Assembly: GCA_020851415.1 (NCBI GenBank)
Contig: JADZCU010000004.1
Coordinates: forward strand, 62,001 to 126,000
Origin: Candidatus Peregrinibacteria bacterium
Lineage (GTDB): Bacteria; Patescibacteriota; Gracilibacteria; UBA1369
DNA length: 64,000 nucleotides
Reading direction: 5' to 3'
How positions within the stretch are numbered: position 1 is the first letter of the stretch; each line of letters starts with the position of its first letter. The translations under genes were made by a program, and so were the position numbers. The notes under the pieces were generated by a model. It ran no database searches and had not been told where the DNA came from. It worked only from the letters and a program-made list of their open reading frames with translations. This document shows, piece after piece, positions 46,595 to 54,738 of this stretch.

Positions 46595-46623
46595 GTGACG
46601 AAAATGGCTATTTATAGTATAAT
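46595..46623 (+). promoter_or_regulatory. Promoter of the transporter-HEAT gene
   Basis: GTGACG (46595-46600) and a perfect TATAAT (46618-46623) are separated by 17 bases, 32 bases before the ATG at 46655. Confidence 0.5.
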
Positions 46624-46654
46624 AATGGGAAATGTATTTTTTTGTTTCTGATGG

Positions 46655-48907
46655 ATGGCTTTGCGGTTTAATCGAAATTTGTTGAAGAAAATTCTTTTGT
46701 GTCTCCTGGCTTTTTCGGGGTACGTGCTGGGGATCGCATTTTTGATTCATAGTCAGACGTTTTTTTTGGTGACGGTTGGCCCTGAGCAGTTGCCATTTGT
46801 GATGGTTTTGGGAGCGACTGTGGCGATTTGTTATTCGTTGTTGAGTTCAGCTATTGGCATGAAGCTTTCACCGCCGTTGAAGTTTGCTATTTTTACTATT
46901 TTTATCTCTGCATTTTACGGAATTGTTTATTTGTTGCCGCAAAATGTCGAATTGCAGGCTTTGCTTTTTTTCCTGATGAGTAGTTTCTTTTTTGATTTCC
47001 TGGATATTTCTGTGATTAACGTGTCTTCATCTTTGATGACTCCGCTTCAGGCAAAAAATATGTTGCCGCTTTTGAACAGTTTTTCCAGTCTTGGGGTGAT
47101 TGTGGGGTCGTATTTTGCTCTGGATATTCAGCGTTTGAGTGAACCGATGGGGATTGGGCTTTTGCCGGCGATGTCACTTTTGATTGTGGTTTTGTTTGCT
47201 TTGTTGACGGTGAAGTTTTTTAAGAAGGATTTGGCGCAGGCAGCCGAATCTGCAAAGTTACAGGCGACCGGATCAAAAAATCGTTTGAGGGATGCTTTTA
47301 AGTATGTTTTTCATCAGTCTCATCTTTTTAAAACGCTGGCGTTTATTGTCTTTTTATTTGTGGCGATTCGCGTTTCGATGGAGTTTAAGTTTAAGACGAC
47401 AATGAGTATGAACTTTAGCGGTGAGGAGCTGACGGATATTATTGGAAAAGTTTATATGGTGGAGAGCGCCATTATGTTTTTAGTGGGTTTGTTTTTGACT
47501 GAAAAGTTGTTATTTAGATTTGGTATTGTGAAGATTTTGTTGGCGTATCCGGTGTTGATGTTTGTAGCCGGTTGCGTGGCTCTTGCTCTTGGTCTGCCAC
47601 CTTTCTTTGTGGTTTTGTTCGCACTGTCCTGCACTATCCCGTGGTATTCAATAGTGGCGGTGACTACCTCTCAAATTTATTCGATTGCGCCCAAACAAAA
47701 GGCGCAGCAGGTGTATTTTTTGATTATGGGGTTGCTGACTTCATTGACGAAACTGGTTATGTCTTTGTCGTTTTTTGTGTATGCGACCAACATTGAGCTG
47801 GAGCGATTTTTGAATACGGGACTGATTATGTTTTTTATAGTTATTGCTTTTGTGGCGATTTTGAAATTCAAAAACTATTTCCAGATGGAGTTGAAGGATA
47901 ATCTGTTTAAGGAGGATGTGTATTTGAAACATCAGTCGATTGAGTTGCTGGCGGAAAAGACGCAGCGTAATCAGGGTGAGGTGTATTTGCGCCGTCTGGT
48001 GGCGATGAAATCCACCGATGAACAGACCAGGATCAAGACTTTGAATACTCTTGGGATTATTGGAAATTATGAGACGGTTACCGATTTGATTAAGATACTG
48101 AAAGAGGGGAGTCCCAAGGAGATGTTTGCGGCACTTCAGAATATTGAATTGATTGTGAAAAGTCGAAGGAAGTTTAATAAATATCCGCTTTCTAAACATT
48201 TGCTTTTGAAAACGTATCGGGAGATTTTTATCTCGAATGTTCCGCATTATGTGAAGATGGAAATTATTTCAGCCCTGAAATATTTTAATCTGGAAGAGGT
48301 GATCGACTTTTTGGAGAAGAATTTGCAGAATGCTGATCCACAAGTGCAGGTGAATATTATTGAAACGTTGGATACTTTTAATGACCGGGCGATTATTTTG
48401 TATCTGGAGCCGTTTTTGAACAGTGAAAATGTGAAGGTTGTGGCCAGTACGGTGGCGGCGCTTTGGAAGTTCCCGGATATGCGTATTTATCTGGTTCCAC
48501 GGTTGGCGGTGATTATGTCGGATAAGAGTTTGGCGGGTATGGAAAGTTCACTGTTTTTGATTGGTGCAATTCAGGCGCATTGGGAAAAGGAGTACGTGAA
48601 AGTCCTGACTACGTCTGAAAATGATCATATTCGTCAGTATGCTTATATTACTTTGATACTTTTGGGTGAGCGGGGCTATTTGGATGAACTTTTGCATGAG
48701 CTGGTTTTGACCTCAAAACAGAGCGAAACGAATAGTCATGGAGTGGAGTTTTTGCTTTCTCAGTATCGCAAATTTAGTTCTGAGGTGAAGGAACTTTTTA
48801 TTTCACAAATTCAGCAGTTGCCGGAGATGGATGTGCGAGCGGTTCGTGGGGCTTTTGATAGATCCAACTATATGTTTGTGACTGAACTGGAAGATTTGAG
48901 GACGTAG
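46655..48907 (+). CDS. MFS-like transporter fused to HEAT repeats
   Basis: The first ~410 residues of this 750-residue protein hold about twelve hydrophobic segments in a major-facilitator or ATP/ADP-translocase-like arrangement, including a long hydrophobic run near residues 80-115. From about residue 420 the sequence becomes soluble and shows repeated helix pairs of the HEAT/armadillo type (EEVIDFLEKNLQNADPQVQV, then similar units). The substrate is unknown. Similar transporter-HEAT fusions occur in some bacteria; the C-terminal part probably binds a partner. Confidence 0.8.
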   Translation: MALRFNRNLLKKILLCLLAFSGYVLGIAFLIHSQTFFLVTVGPEQLPFVMVLGATVAICYSLLSSAIGMKLSPPLKFAIFTIFISAFYGIVYLLPQNVELQALLFFLMSSFFFDFLDISVINVSSSLMTPLQAKNMLPLLNSFSSLGVIVGSYFALDIQRLSEPMGIGLLPAMSLLIVVLFALLTVKFFKKDLAQAAESAKLQATGSKNRLRDAFKYVFHQSHLFKTLAFIVFLFVAIRVSMEFKFKTTMSMNFSGEELTDIIGKVYMVESAIMFLVGLFLTEKLLFRFGIVKILLAYPVLMFVAGCVALALGLPPFFVVLFALSCTIPWYSIVAVTTSQIYSIAPKQKAQQVYFLIMGLLTSLTKLVMSLSFFVYATNIELERFLNTGLIMFFIVIAFVAILKFKNYFQMELKDNLFKEDVYLKHQSIELLAEKTQRNQGEVYLRRLVAMKSTDEQTRIKTLNTLGIIGNYETVTDLIKILKEGSPKEMFAALQNIELIVKSRRKFNKYPLSKHLLLKTYREIFISNVPHYVKMEIISALKYFNLEEVIDFLEKNLQNADPQVQVNIIETLDTFNDRAIILYLEPFLNSENVKVVASTVAALWKFPDMRIYLVPRLAVIMSDKSLAGMESSLFLIGAIQAHWEKEYVKVLTTSENDHIRQYAYITLILLGERGYLDELLHELVLTSKQSETNSHGVEFLLSQYRKFSSEVKELFISQIQQLPEMDVRAVRGAFDRSNYMFVTELEDLRT

Positions 48908-48967
48908 AAATGGGGGCGGGGGTGGAAAGGCTGTGGGAGAGCTGATTTTGCTTTTCTCTGAACGTGT

Positions 48968-48996
48968 TTGACATGACGTGGTTTTTGTTTTACTTT
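48968..48996 (+). promoter_or_regulatory. Candidate promoter of the RelA/SpoT-like gene
   Basis: A consensus TTGACA (48968-48973) is followed after 17 bases by a weak TACTTT (48991-48996), 22 bases before the ATG at 49018. Confidence 0.4.
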
Positions 48997-49017
48997 GAGA
49001 GCCATTTTTTATGATGT

Positions 49018-50874
49018 ATGGCTGAAATTGAAGACCCATCGGGTGAGTCTGGTGATGAACCAAAAAAAGGAGGGGATCAAATGCTTGGAGGTGATGGACA
49101 AGGGAAGCAGGGGGAAGAATGTGTGGAAGATGCTGAAGACTATTCAGATGGTGCTTTTGATGTTGTTGAGGAGTGTGAAGAGCATGAAGTAGATTTGATC
49201 GTGAAGGGGATTGAGGCGGAGAGTATGGCGGTGGTTAGTGATGTACGGGCACTGCGAGTAAGTGATGACATGGATGAAGGTTTGGAATCTGTGACAGCAA
49301 CGTTGCAGAAAATTTACGATCTTTTTCAGGTTGCTGGGGTGAAGGTGAAGTATATTTTGCCGATTGATCCTGTGGAGTACGAGAGTTTGGAGGCGGCGAA
49401 AGCGGCTGCGGATCATCCGATTACTATTCCTACAGAGATTTATCGGGTAGGAGACGCTTTGGCGATTTCACGGGAGCTTTTGGCTGTGGCTTGTGTGGCC
49501 TTGAAAAAGGCGGAAGCTTGTTTTGATGGAGAGAGTTTTTTTGAGAAGGATGAGTTGCTGGATATGGTGTTGGAAGTTTTGAAGTGTCGCATTGAGCAGA
49601 AGGTGAAAGGGTATGAATCGAAAGTGATTGTTCCGTTGGATTTAAATGAAGAGATTTCGTTTTTGGAATATTTGAGGAGGACTTTTATTTTTGAAGATGT
49701 GGATGCTGTTTTAGGGAGGGCGATGGAGGTTTTGCATTATCAGGGGAAGGTGGATGAGGTGCGGGAAGATCCTTCCAAGGAGGGGTTTGGTGAATACTTG
49801 GAGCATTTAGCGGGACGTGGAAAATATCAGAAGCTTTTGGATTATCGAGCTCAGTACCCGAATACCAGACTGTATAATAGACAGGGAGATTATATTATTG
49901 AGGCTCGCAGAAAGAAGGCCTGTTTTATTGATTTTGATGAGAATGGTATGCCTTTTTCCAATGATGTGTCACCGCAGTATGAGTGGGCAAATTTTGATAA
50001 ATATAGGGAACGATTTTTTAAGGCGCGTGGTGTGCCAGAGCAACTTGAAATTATGCGAAGGGCTTCCGTGGCGGAACTTTTGCGCAAGTTGGTGAATAAA
50101 GATTTGGATTATGGTGAATCACAGGGGGCTGATACTACGGAGGTGGGACTTTATTCAGAGGAGTTGGATCAGAAATATATTCGTATGGTTACCAGGGGAT
50201 TGAATAGTGCTTTTTCCGCTACCAGAGAACCGTTGCCGGCGCTTTTTAAGCCGATGGAGGAGATGTTGAAAGAGCAGATGGATCGGTATTTGGTTGTTTT
50301 GAAAGAGCGATATGGGGATCGATTTGAAATTTTGGGACCGCGTATTAAGACACCGGAATCGACACTTTTGAAAATGTTGAAAGAAGGAAAAACTGCGGTT
50401 GCTACTATTACCGACTTGATCGGATTTACCGTGCTTACTGATACTGAAGCTGAGGCTGAACAGGTGTATGCGGAAATTCGCGGGACTATGGATCCGGGCG
50501 ATATGAAAGAGGCTTTAACATGGGAAACGCCGACGCGACGCGGGTATAAATCTATGGATTTGACCGGAATTCCGGAAGGTTTTCAGACTCGTATCCAGGT
50601 GCAGTGTCGGACGAAAGGTTTGGATGAAAAAAATGCCGGTCGGTTTTCCAATCATGATGCGTATAAGGTCTTCTCCGGTCGGGATTTGTTGAGCAAAATT
50701 AATGCCAATCCGGAAAAATATTTGGATCAGTTATACCAGATGGTTCACAACCTGCGCTGCGCCTACGCTGTTTTGCAACATGAACCGGTTCGGACACCCG
50801 AGGTGATTCTTGATAACTATGGAAGTGATTTCACCGGTCCGATGAGTATTGTGAGGACCGGGAGGTTGTATTAG
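49018..50874 (+). CDS. Divergent RelA/SpoT-like nucleotidyltransferase-fold protein
   Basis: The 618-residue protein has an acidic N-terminus (about 1-75), a helical middle, and a C-terminal domain (about 410-600) that resembles the RelA/SpoT synthetase fold. It has RIKTPESTLLKML, ITDLIGFTVLTD (the catalytic-region Asp is kept), GYKSMDLTG and RIQVQCRTKGLDEKNAG. In true synthetases the last strand reads E-I-Q-I-R-T; here the Glu position appears to be Gln. So (p)ppGpp synthesis is uncertain. No HD hydrolase domain is present. Confidence 0.65.
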   Translation: MAEIEDPSGESGDEPKKGGDQMLGGDGQGKQGEECVEDAEDYSDGAFDVVEECEEHEVDLIVKGIEAESMAVVSDVRALRVSDDMDEGLESVTATLQKIYDLFQVAGVKVKYILPIDPVEYESLEAAKAAADHPITIPTEIYRVGDALAISRELLAVACVALKKAEACFDGESFFEKDELLDMVLEVLKCRIEQKVKGYESKVIVPLDLNEEISFLEYLRRTFIFEDVDAVLGRAMEVLHYQGKVDEVREDPSKEGFGEYLEHLAGRGKYQKLLDYRAQYPNTRLYNRQGDYIIEARRKKACFIDFDENGMPFSNDVSPQYEWANFDKYRERFFKARGVPEQLEIMRRASVAELLRKLVNKDLDYGESQGADTTEVGLYSEELDQKYIRMVTRGLNSAFSATREPLPALFKPMEEMLKEQMDRYLVVLKERYGDRFEILGPRIKTPESTLLKMLKEGKTAVATITDLIGFTVLTDTEAEAEQVYAEIRGTMDPGDMKEALTWETPTRRGYKSMDLTGIPEGFQTRIQVQCRTKGLDEKNAGRFSNHDAYKVFSGRDLLSKINANPEKYLDQLYQMVHNLRCAYAVLQHEPVRTPEVILDNYGSDFTGPMSIVRTGRLY

Positions 50875-50962
50875 GGGGGCTATACCTCTTTTTCCTGCAC
50901 ATCATTTATTTTAAAAAATACTGTAGTCATATTTTTGAGCTGTAGCTAGTTAAAAATTGCAA

Positions 50963-51187
50963 TCATCTCTTTAAAAGGAGTACCACCGAGCCCAGAACGA
51001 TGGGTGCAATGAGGATGATCGGAATCCACATCAAATCGAAGGGGAGTGTTATCCCCGGGCCTTTTGTGATTCCCGGATCAAAAGTGGTCCAGATACCCCA
51101 GATAATAAGAGGGAGGCCAAAAAGGGTTCCAACCAGGATGCCGTACCACCCCATGAATTTCATTAGTTGTTGCCGGAAGTTGTGCAT
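50963..51187 (-). CDS. Small two-helix membrane protein, unknown
   Basis: The 74-residue protein has two hydrophobic segments (about 15-33 and 52-70) separated by a Gly/Pro loop, with a basic N-terminus. It ends with a TGA stop. It starts 9 bases after the stop of the upstream nuclease gene, so the two are likely cotranscribed. No family is recognised. Confidence 0.65.
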   Translation of the reverse strand: MHNFRQQLMKFMGWYGILVGTLFGLPLIIWGIWTTFDPGITKGPGITLPFDLMWIPIILIAPIVLGSVVLLLKR

Positions 51188-51196
51188 AAATTATCT

Positions 51197-52684
51197 TTAC
51201 ACCACCTTCCTCAAAAATTCCAATATCCTCACCATAGCCAAAGTATCCTGTCCGCAATACTCAAGCATGTTCTTGATTGTTTCTTGGCGGTTTATAGCTT
51301 GGTCTGACATTAAATCGTGCCACGCGTCCATAGCATGGCCGCCGTGTTGAATGCCGAGGTTTTCGTAGTTGAGTTCCGGGACTAGGATCGGGAGAATTTT
51401 TTTGATGGTGGTTCTTCCTTTGAATTGGTAGTCGGCGTAGATGTCTTCCTCAAAAATTTTCATCAGGTCGCTGACTCTTTCGTTTACTGTCAGAAGGAAG
51501 TCACTGTGCTGTGGATAGTCTTTGGCCATAGCTGTGTTGCAACTTTTCTCAAAGGTTTGGTTCCAGGTGAAAACTGTTCCGTGATCGCCGATTTCTGTTT
51601 GTAGCTGCTTTAACAGATGTGGCATGGGATTGTCTTTTTCTGTGTGGAGGAACTCAAAATGTTCCAGGGAACTTTCCGGAGTACGTTGTACATGAAGTGA
51701 ATACTGGAAAACGATTTTTTGATACGGACGGGTGCCGTTGAAGCGGGGGATTGCGGGGTTTACGGTTTCGTAATCTAGGAAATAGAGTGGGTATTGGTAG
51801 GTGGCGAGCCTTTCTTTGAGTTTTACGTGATCTATATGCCTGGTGTGGGTTTTGGTGAGGCGTACTTGTAATTGTTTGTATCCCGGTTTGAAAAAATCGT
51901 TGGGGATATCTTTGATGAGGAGAATTTTTTGTTCACTGAGTTTGATAAGTTCTTTTTTGGTTATGAAGCTGATGTCGTAGATGCTGTAGTCGGGGATATC
52001 TTTCCAGTAGTACTCTTCTAACAGGGGAGGGAGTGCCGGGTTGAAGCTTTTTTTGAGAACTGCCGGGTGTGGTTCTTTTGGGCTGGTGAGGACGGCGTGG
52101 GCTTCTTCCATTTGCTGATTGAACTCTTGTTTGTGTTCATGGATTTCTTTGGTGAGGTCTTTGATGAGGAACATTTTTTTGAGTTCCAGACCTTTTTGTT
52201 CGTCGTATTGATAGTTTTTATCCAGATAGACCAGACTGTATGTGTAGACAGGAATGCCAACATGTTCAAAGACATTTGCCTGAAAAGAGATATCGGCCAA
52301 ATGTTCCGGTCTCAACTTGGTGACGGCTTTGACTTCGTACAGGTGCCAGCCTTTGCCATCTGCGTCGCGAACCATGATATCGGCGCGGCAGAGGTATTTG
52401 TCGGTGTGGACGGTGGCTTGGTAGATGACTTGGACTTTAGGGGCAGCCATCAATTCTTGAGTTTTGGTAGCTGCGGCACTTAGATCAAGATGTCTTTTAC
52501 CAAAGGGGATTTCTACACCTTCAGCAAAAAGGCCATGAGCGAGAGCTTCTACCTCCATACCCTGTTTGGCAGTACGCTTTGTTTTTTCGTGGCACAACTC
52601 TGGTTTGTGTTTGCAAAGCCAGCCGTATCGAGGGCATTTGAGGTAGCGGGTGAAGTCGGTTTTGGAGATGGGGGTAGAGTGCAT
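51197..52684 (-). CDS. DUF2779 protein with two nuclease-like domains
   Basis: The 495-residue protein has an N-terminal Cas4/PD-(D/E)XK-like part: MHSTPISKTDFTRYLKCPRY, Asp in CRADIMV and Glu-x-Lys in YEVKA. A C-terminal DnaQ/RNase-H-like part follows, with Asp-Glu in YFLDYETVNPAIPRFNGTRP and a late Asp in YCGQDTLAMV. The FNGTRPYQ block is typical of DUF2779. Such proteins are thought to be nucleases, often near mobile or defence genes; the substrate is not known. Confidence 0.85.
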   Translation of the reverse strand: MHSTPISKTDFTRYLKCPRYGWLCKHKPELCHEKTKRTAKQGMEVEALAHGLFAEGVEIPFGKRHLDLSAAATKTQELMAAPKVQVIYQATVHTDKYLCRADIMVRDADGKGWHLYEVKAVTKLRPEHLADISFQANVFEHVGIPVYTYSLVYLDKNYQYDEQKGLELKKMFLIKDLTKEIHEHKQEFNQQMEEAHAVLTSPKEPHPAVLKKSFNPALPPLLEEYYWKDIPDYSIYDISFITKKELIKLSEQKILLIKDIPNDFFKPGYKQLQVRLTKTHTRHIDHVKLKERLATYQYPLYFLDYETVNPAIPRFNGTRPYQKIVFQYSLHVQRTPESSLEHFEFLHTEKDNPMPHLLKQLQTEIGDHGTVFTWNQTFEKSCNTAMAKDYPQHSDFLLTVNERVSDLMKIFEEDIYADYQFKGRTTIKKILPILVPELNYENLGIQHGGHAMDAWHDLMSDQAINRQETIKNMLEYCGQDTLAMVRILEFLRKVV

Positions 52685-52747
52685 GTAAACATTGAGATCA
52701 GTTTATCTCAGTATTATAGCTGTAAAACAGTGTTTTGTCATGCAGGT

Positions 52748-53593
52748 TTAAGGCGCTGGATCGCCATTGGAAAGTTTCTTGATCGTAGGATTTCCTAAAA
52801 GTGACCGCATTTGGATGATGGCTATTTCATTCAGCTTTTTTAGCCTTTTAATAGGTTCCAATCCCTGCCGGATAAATTCGGCGTTCAGAGTTTCGAGGTT
52901 CGCTAAAATTACTAATTGTTCTACGGCTGCATGGTCCCGGATATTGCCGGTTTTCTGATGATTCTTTCTTCCCCATTCCTGGGCTTTCAGTCCGAACAGA
53001 GCCAGGTTTAATAGATCTGCTTCAGTGGCATACACCAGGTCTTTGGCATATTTTTCCAGATTTTCAGGTATGAGATGTTTTTTAATTGCGTCAGTGTGAA
53101 TTTTATAATTAATTTTTGCCAACATTCTTTTTACGTCCCAACCAAGAGCTAATTTTTTGTTTTCTTCCTCTTTGAGGCGTTGGAACTCTTTGATGAGAAA
53201 GAGCTTAAATTCTGGAGAAAGCCAGGTGGCGAATTCGAAAGCAATGTCTTTGTGGGCAAATGTCCCACCGTAGCGACCAGTACGGGATCTGATACCTATG
53301 GCATTTGTATTTTTTATCCACATGGATGAAGAGACAATAAACCCGTTTGTACCAACCTCAATTTTAATCTTATTGAATCCCATAAGATTAAAATCTGGGT
53401 TGTGGATTTGCTCCCATGCACTCATGAATTGAACAGTGTATTTTGTAGTGAGCCAATTTGATATAACCACTCCACTGTCATAGGTCTTATATTTTGCCAT
53501 ATCCGTCAGCGAAATATAGTCCTTATCATTGTGTTTTGCCGACGAAATATTCACCTCGATCCCCTGAACAATAATTTTCTTAGCTGAAGTCAT
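52748..53593 (-). CDS. KilA-N domain DNA-binding protein
   Basis: I use the ATG at 53593 rather than the GTG at 53668. The 281-residue protein has an N-terminal KilA-N fold: YISLTDMAKYK, VVISNWLTTKYTVQFMSAWE, RSRTGRYGGTFAHKDIAFEF and the ATWLSPEFKLFLIKEFQRLK helix. A helical C-terminal half follows. KilA-N proteins are DNA-binding regulators common in phages and mobile elements. Two inverted repeats lie just upstream and could be its operators. AT content rises here compared with the flanks. Confidence 0.85.
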   Translation of the reverse strand: MTSAKKIIVQGIEVNISSAKHNDKDYISLTDMAKYKTYDSGVVISNWLTTKYTVQFMSAWEQIHNPDFNLMGFNKIKIEVGTNGFIVSSSMWIKNTNAIGIRSRTGRYGGTFAHKDIAFEFATWLSPEFKLFLIKEFQRLKEEENKKLALGWDVKRMLAKINYKIHTDAIKKHLIPENLEKYAKDLVYATEADLLNLALFGLKAQEWGRKNHQKTGNIRDHAAVEQLVILANLETLNAEFIRQGLEPIKRLKKLNEIAIIQMRSLLGNPTIKKLSNGDPAP

Positions 53594-53600
53594 GAATAAT

Positions 53601-53636
53601 TGCGGTAAGTTTTGTGAATGCCGGTAACTTATCGCA
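53601..53636. promoter_or_regulatory. Inverted repeat upstream of the KilA-N gene
   Basis: TGCGGTAAGTT (53601-53611) and AACTTATCGCA (53626-53636) match at 10 of 11 positions around 14 bases, just before the KilA-N ATG. A candidate operator or leader hairpin. Confidence 0.45.
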
Positions 53637-53695
53637 TTTTTTATTAAAATTTTCTTAATCACATTCACACTTTCTCTTTCTTGTCAGAATTCCGC

Positions 53696-53720
53696 GATCT
53701 ATCATAGACGGCGATAGATC
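53696..53720. promoter_or_regulatory. Inverted repeat between KilA-N and the 53-residue gene
   Basis: GATCTATC (53696-53703) and GATAGATC (53713-53720) are perfect arms around nine bases. The site lies immediately upstream of a TATAAA (53724-53729) in front of the small rightward gene, where a repressor could act. Confidence 0.5.
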
Positions 53721-53736
53721 ATTTATAAATTACCTT

Positions 53737-53898
53737 ATGGATTGGTCGAAAATTGATTTTTCAACACCAGTATATGGAGGAATGGTTGAGGGGGCAGAGG
53801 CATTATGGCCTCTGATTGTATTTGTTTTGTTTGCTACGGTTTTGGGGGCGTGGGTGAAGAAGAGAGATCGTGCTACGAGGAGGAAAGACAAAAGCTAA
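53737..53898 (+). CDS. 53-residue single-pass membrane protein
   Basis: The gene was found by translation of the gap: ATG at 53737, TAA at 53896-53898. The product has an acidic amphipathic N-terminus, one hydrophobic helix at about 24-40 (LWPLIVFVLFATVLGAW) and a strongly basic tail (KKRDRATRRKDK), so the tail should face the cytoplasm. The family is unknown; size and layout recall phage holin-like or coat-like small proteins, but that is only a resemblance. A TATAAA seven bases upstream suggests a leaderless transcript. Confidence 0.55.
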   Translation: MDWSKIDFSTPVYGGMVEGAEALWPLIVFVLFATVLGAWVKKRDRATRRKDKS

Positions 53899-53946
53899 GA
53901 CTCCAAAAGTTTTTTTAAATTAATTTTAGAGAAATATAAGATCACT

Positions 53947-53976
53947 TTGTTAATTTGTGACCCTATTAAATATAAA
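53947..53976 (+). promoter_or_regulatory. Promoter of the BRO-N gene
   Basis: TTGTTA (53947-53952) and TATAAA (53971-53976) are separated by 18 bases. The ATG at 53982 is only 6 bases after the -10 box, which would make the transcript leaderless. Confidence 0.45.
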
Positions 53977-53981
53977 AAAAT

Positions 53982-54329
53982 ATGGAAATGGCCGATTTTT
54001 TTTGGGGAAGTGACAAAAAAGTTCGACGTGTTTGGCATGAAAATGAATGGTGGTTTGTGATAGAAGATGTAGTTTTAACTTTTATTGATTCTGGGAATGT
54101 ACATGATTTTGTTCATCATATGAGAAGTCTGGATCCAGAATTAGATAAATGGTATATCTCGAGAGCTTCCGTACTTGAAGTAGAGGAATTTGGCAAATGT
54201 AAGGAGTGGTGTACAAACCTTGAAGGGATTTTTCGTCTAGTTCAATCAATTAATCTTCCGAAAGCAGAACCTTTTAAGCTATGGCTAGCAAAATTGGGTA
54301 AATTACGTGTGGATGATTTAAAATTTTGA
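53982..54329 (+). CDS. BRO-N domain protein
   Basis: The 115-residue protein matches the N-terminal domain of BRO/antirepressor proteins: KVRRVWHENEWWFVIEDVVL, DPELDKWYISRA, then NLEGIFRLVQSINLPKAEPF and KLWLAKLG. BRO-N domains are DNA-binding parts of phage antirepressors and baculovirus regulators. Only this one domain is present, and the gene ends with a TGA. It is part of the island with the KilA-N and helicase genes. Confidence 0.85.
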   Translation: MEMADFFWGSDKKVRRVWHENEWWFVIEDVVLTFIDSGNVHDFVHHMRSLDPELDKWYISRASVLEVEEFGKCKEWCTNLEGIFRLVQSINLPKAEPFKLWLAKLGKLRVDDLKF

Positions 54330-54387
54330 TTCAATTATTATGTAGAAAGGTATATTTTGTTTTTGATGTGCACTTAATCATGTCTGT

Positions 54388-54735
54388 ATGAAGAATATTA
54401 GAGATATAATGCAAAGAATTATATCTTTTCGAGATGTAAGAGATTGGAAGCAGTTTCATAACCCAAAAGATGTTGCTATCTCATTGGTTTTGGAAGCAAA
54501 TGAGGTTATGGAGCATTTCCAATGGAAAAATGCCTTGGAGATGGAAAAACATGTAATTGAGCATAAGGACGAAATAAGTGATGAGCTTGCTGATGTATTG
54601 TATTGGGTACTATTGATGAGCCATGACTTGGAAATAGATATATTAACTTCTTTGGAGGAAAAAATAAGGAAAAATGAGATTAAGTACCCCGTCGAAAAAG
54701 TAAAAGGTAAACATACCAAATATACAAAACTTTAA
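54388..54735 (+). CDS. MazG-like nucleotide pyrophosphohydrolase
   Basis: The 115-residue protein is a single MazG/dCTPase-type all-alpha domain. It has RDWKQFHNPKDVAISLVLEA, the E-x2-E pair at 36 and 39, and E-x2-D at 66-69 (DELADVLYW), which bind magnesium, followed by KYPVEKVKGKHTKY. It likely hydrolyses nucleoside triphosphates to monophosphates. It ends 3 bases before the helicase gene, so the two are probably cotranscribed. This pairing is seen in phage-related and defence islands. Confidence 0.88.
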   Translation: MKNIRDIMQRIISFRDVRDWKQFHNPKDVAISLVLEANEVMEHFQWKNALEMEKHVIEHKDEISDELADVLYWVLLMSHDLEIDILTSLEEKIRKNEIKYPVEKVKGKHTKYTKL

Positions 54736-54738
54736 GAT

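Noticed and set aside
46505-46750. N-terminal extension of the coiled-coil protein to 46750
   Set aside because: It would overlap the start and promoter of the divergent transporter gene, and the extra sequence is low quality.
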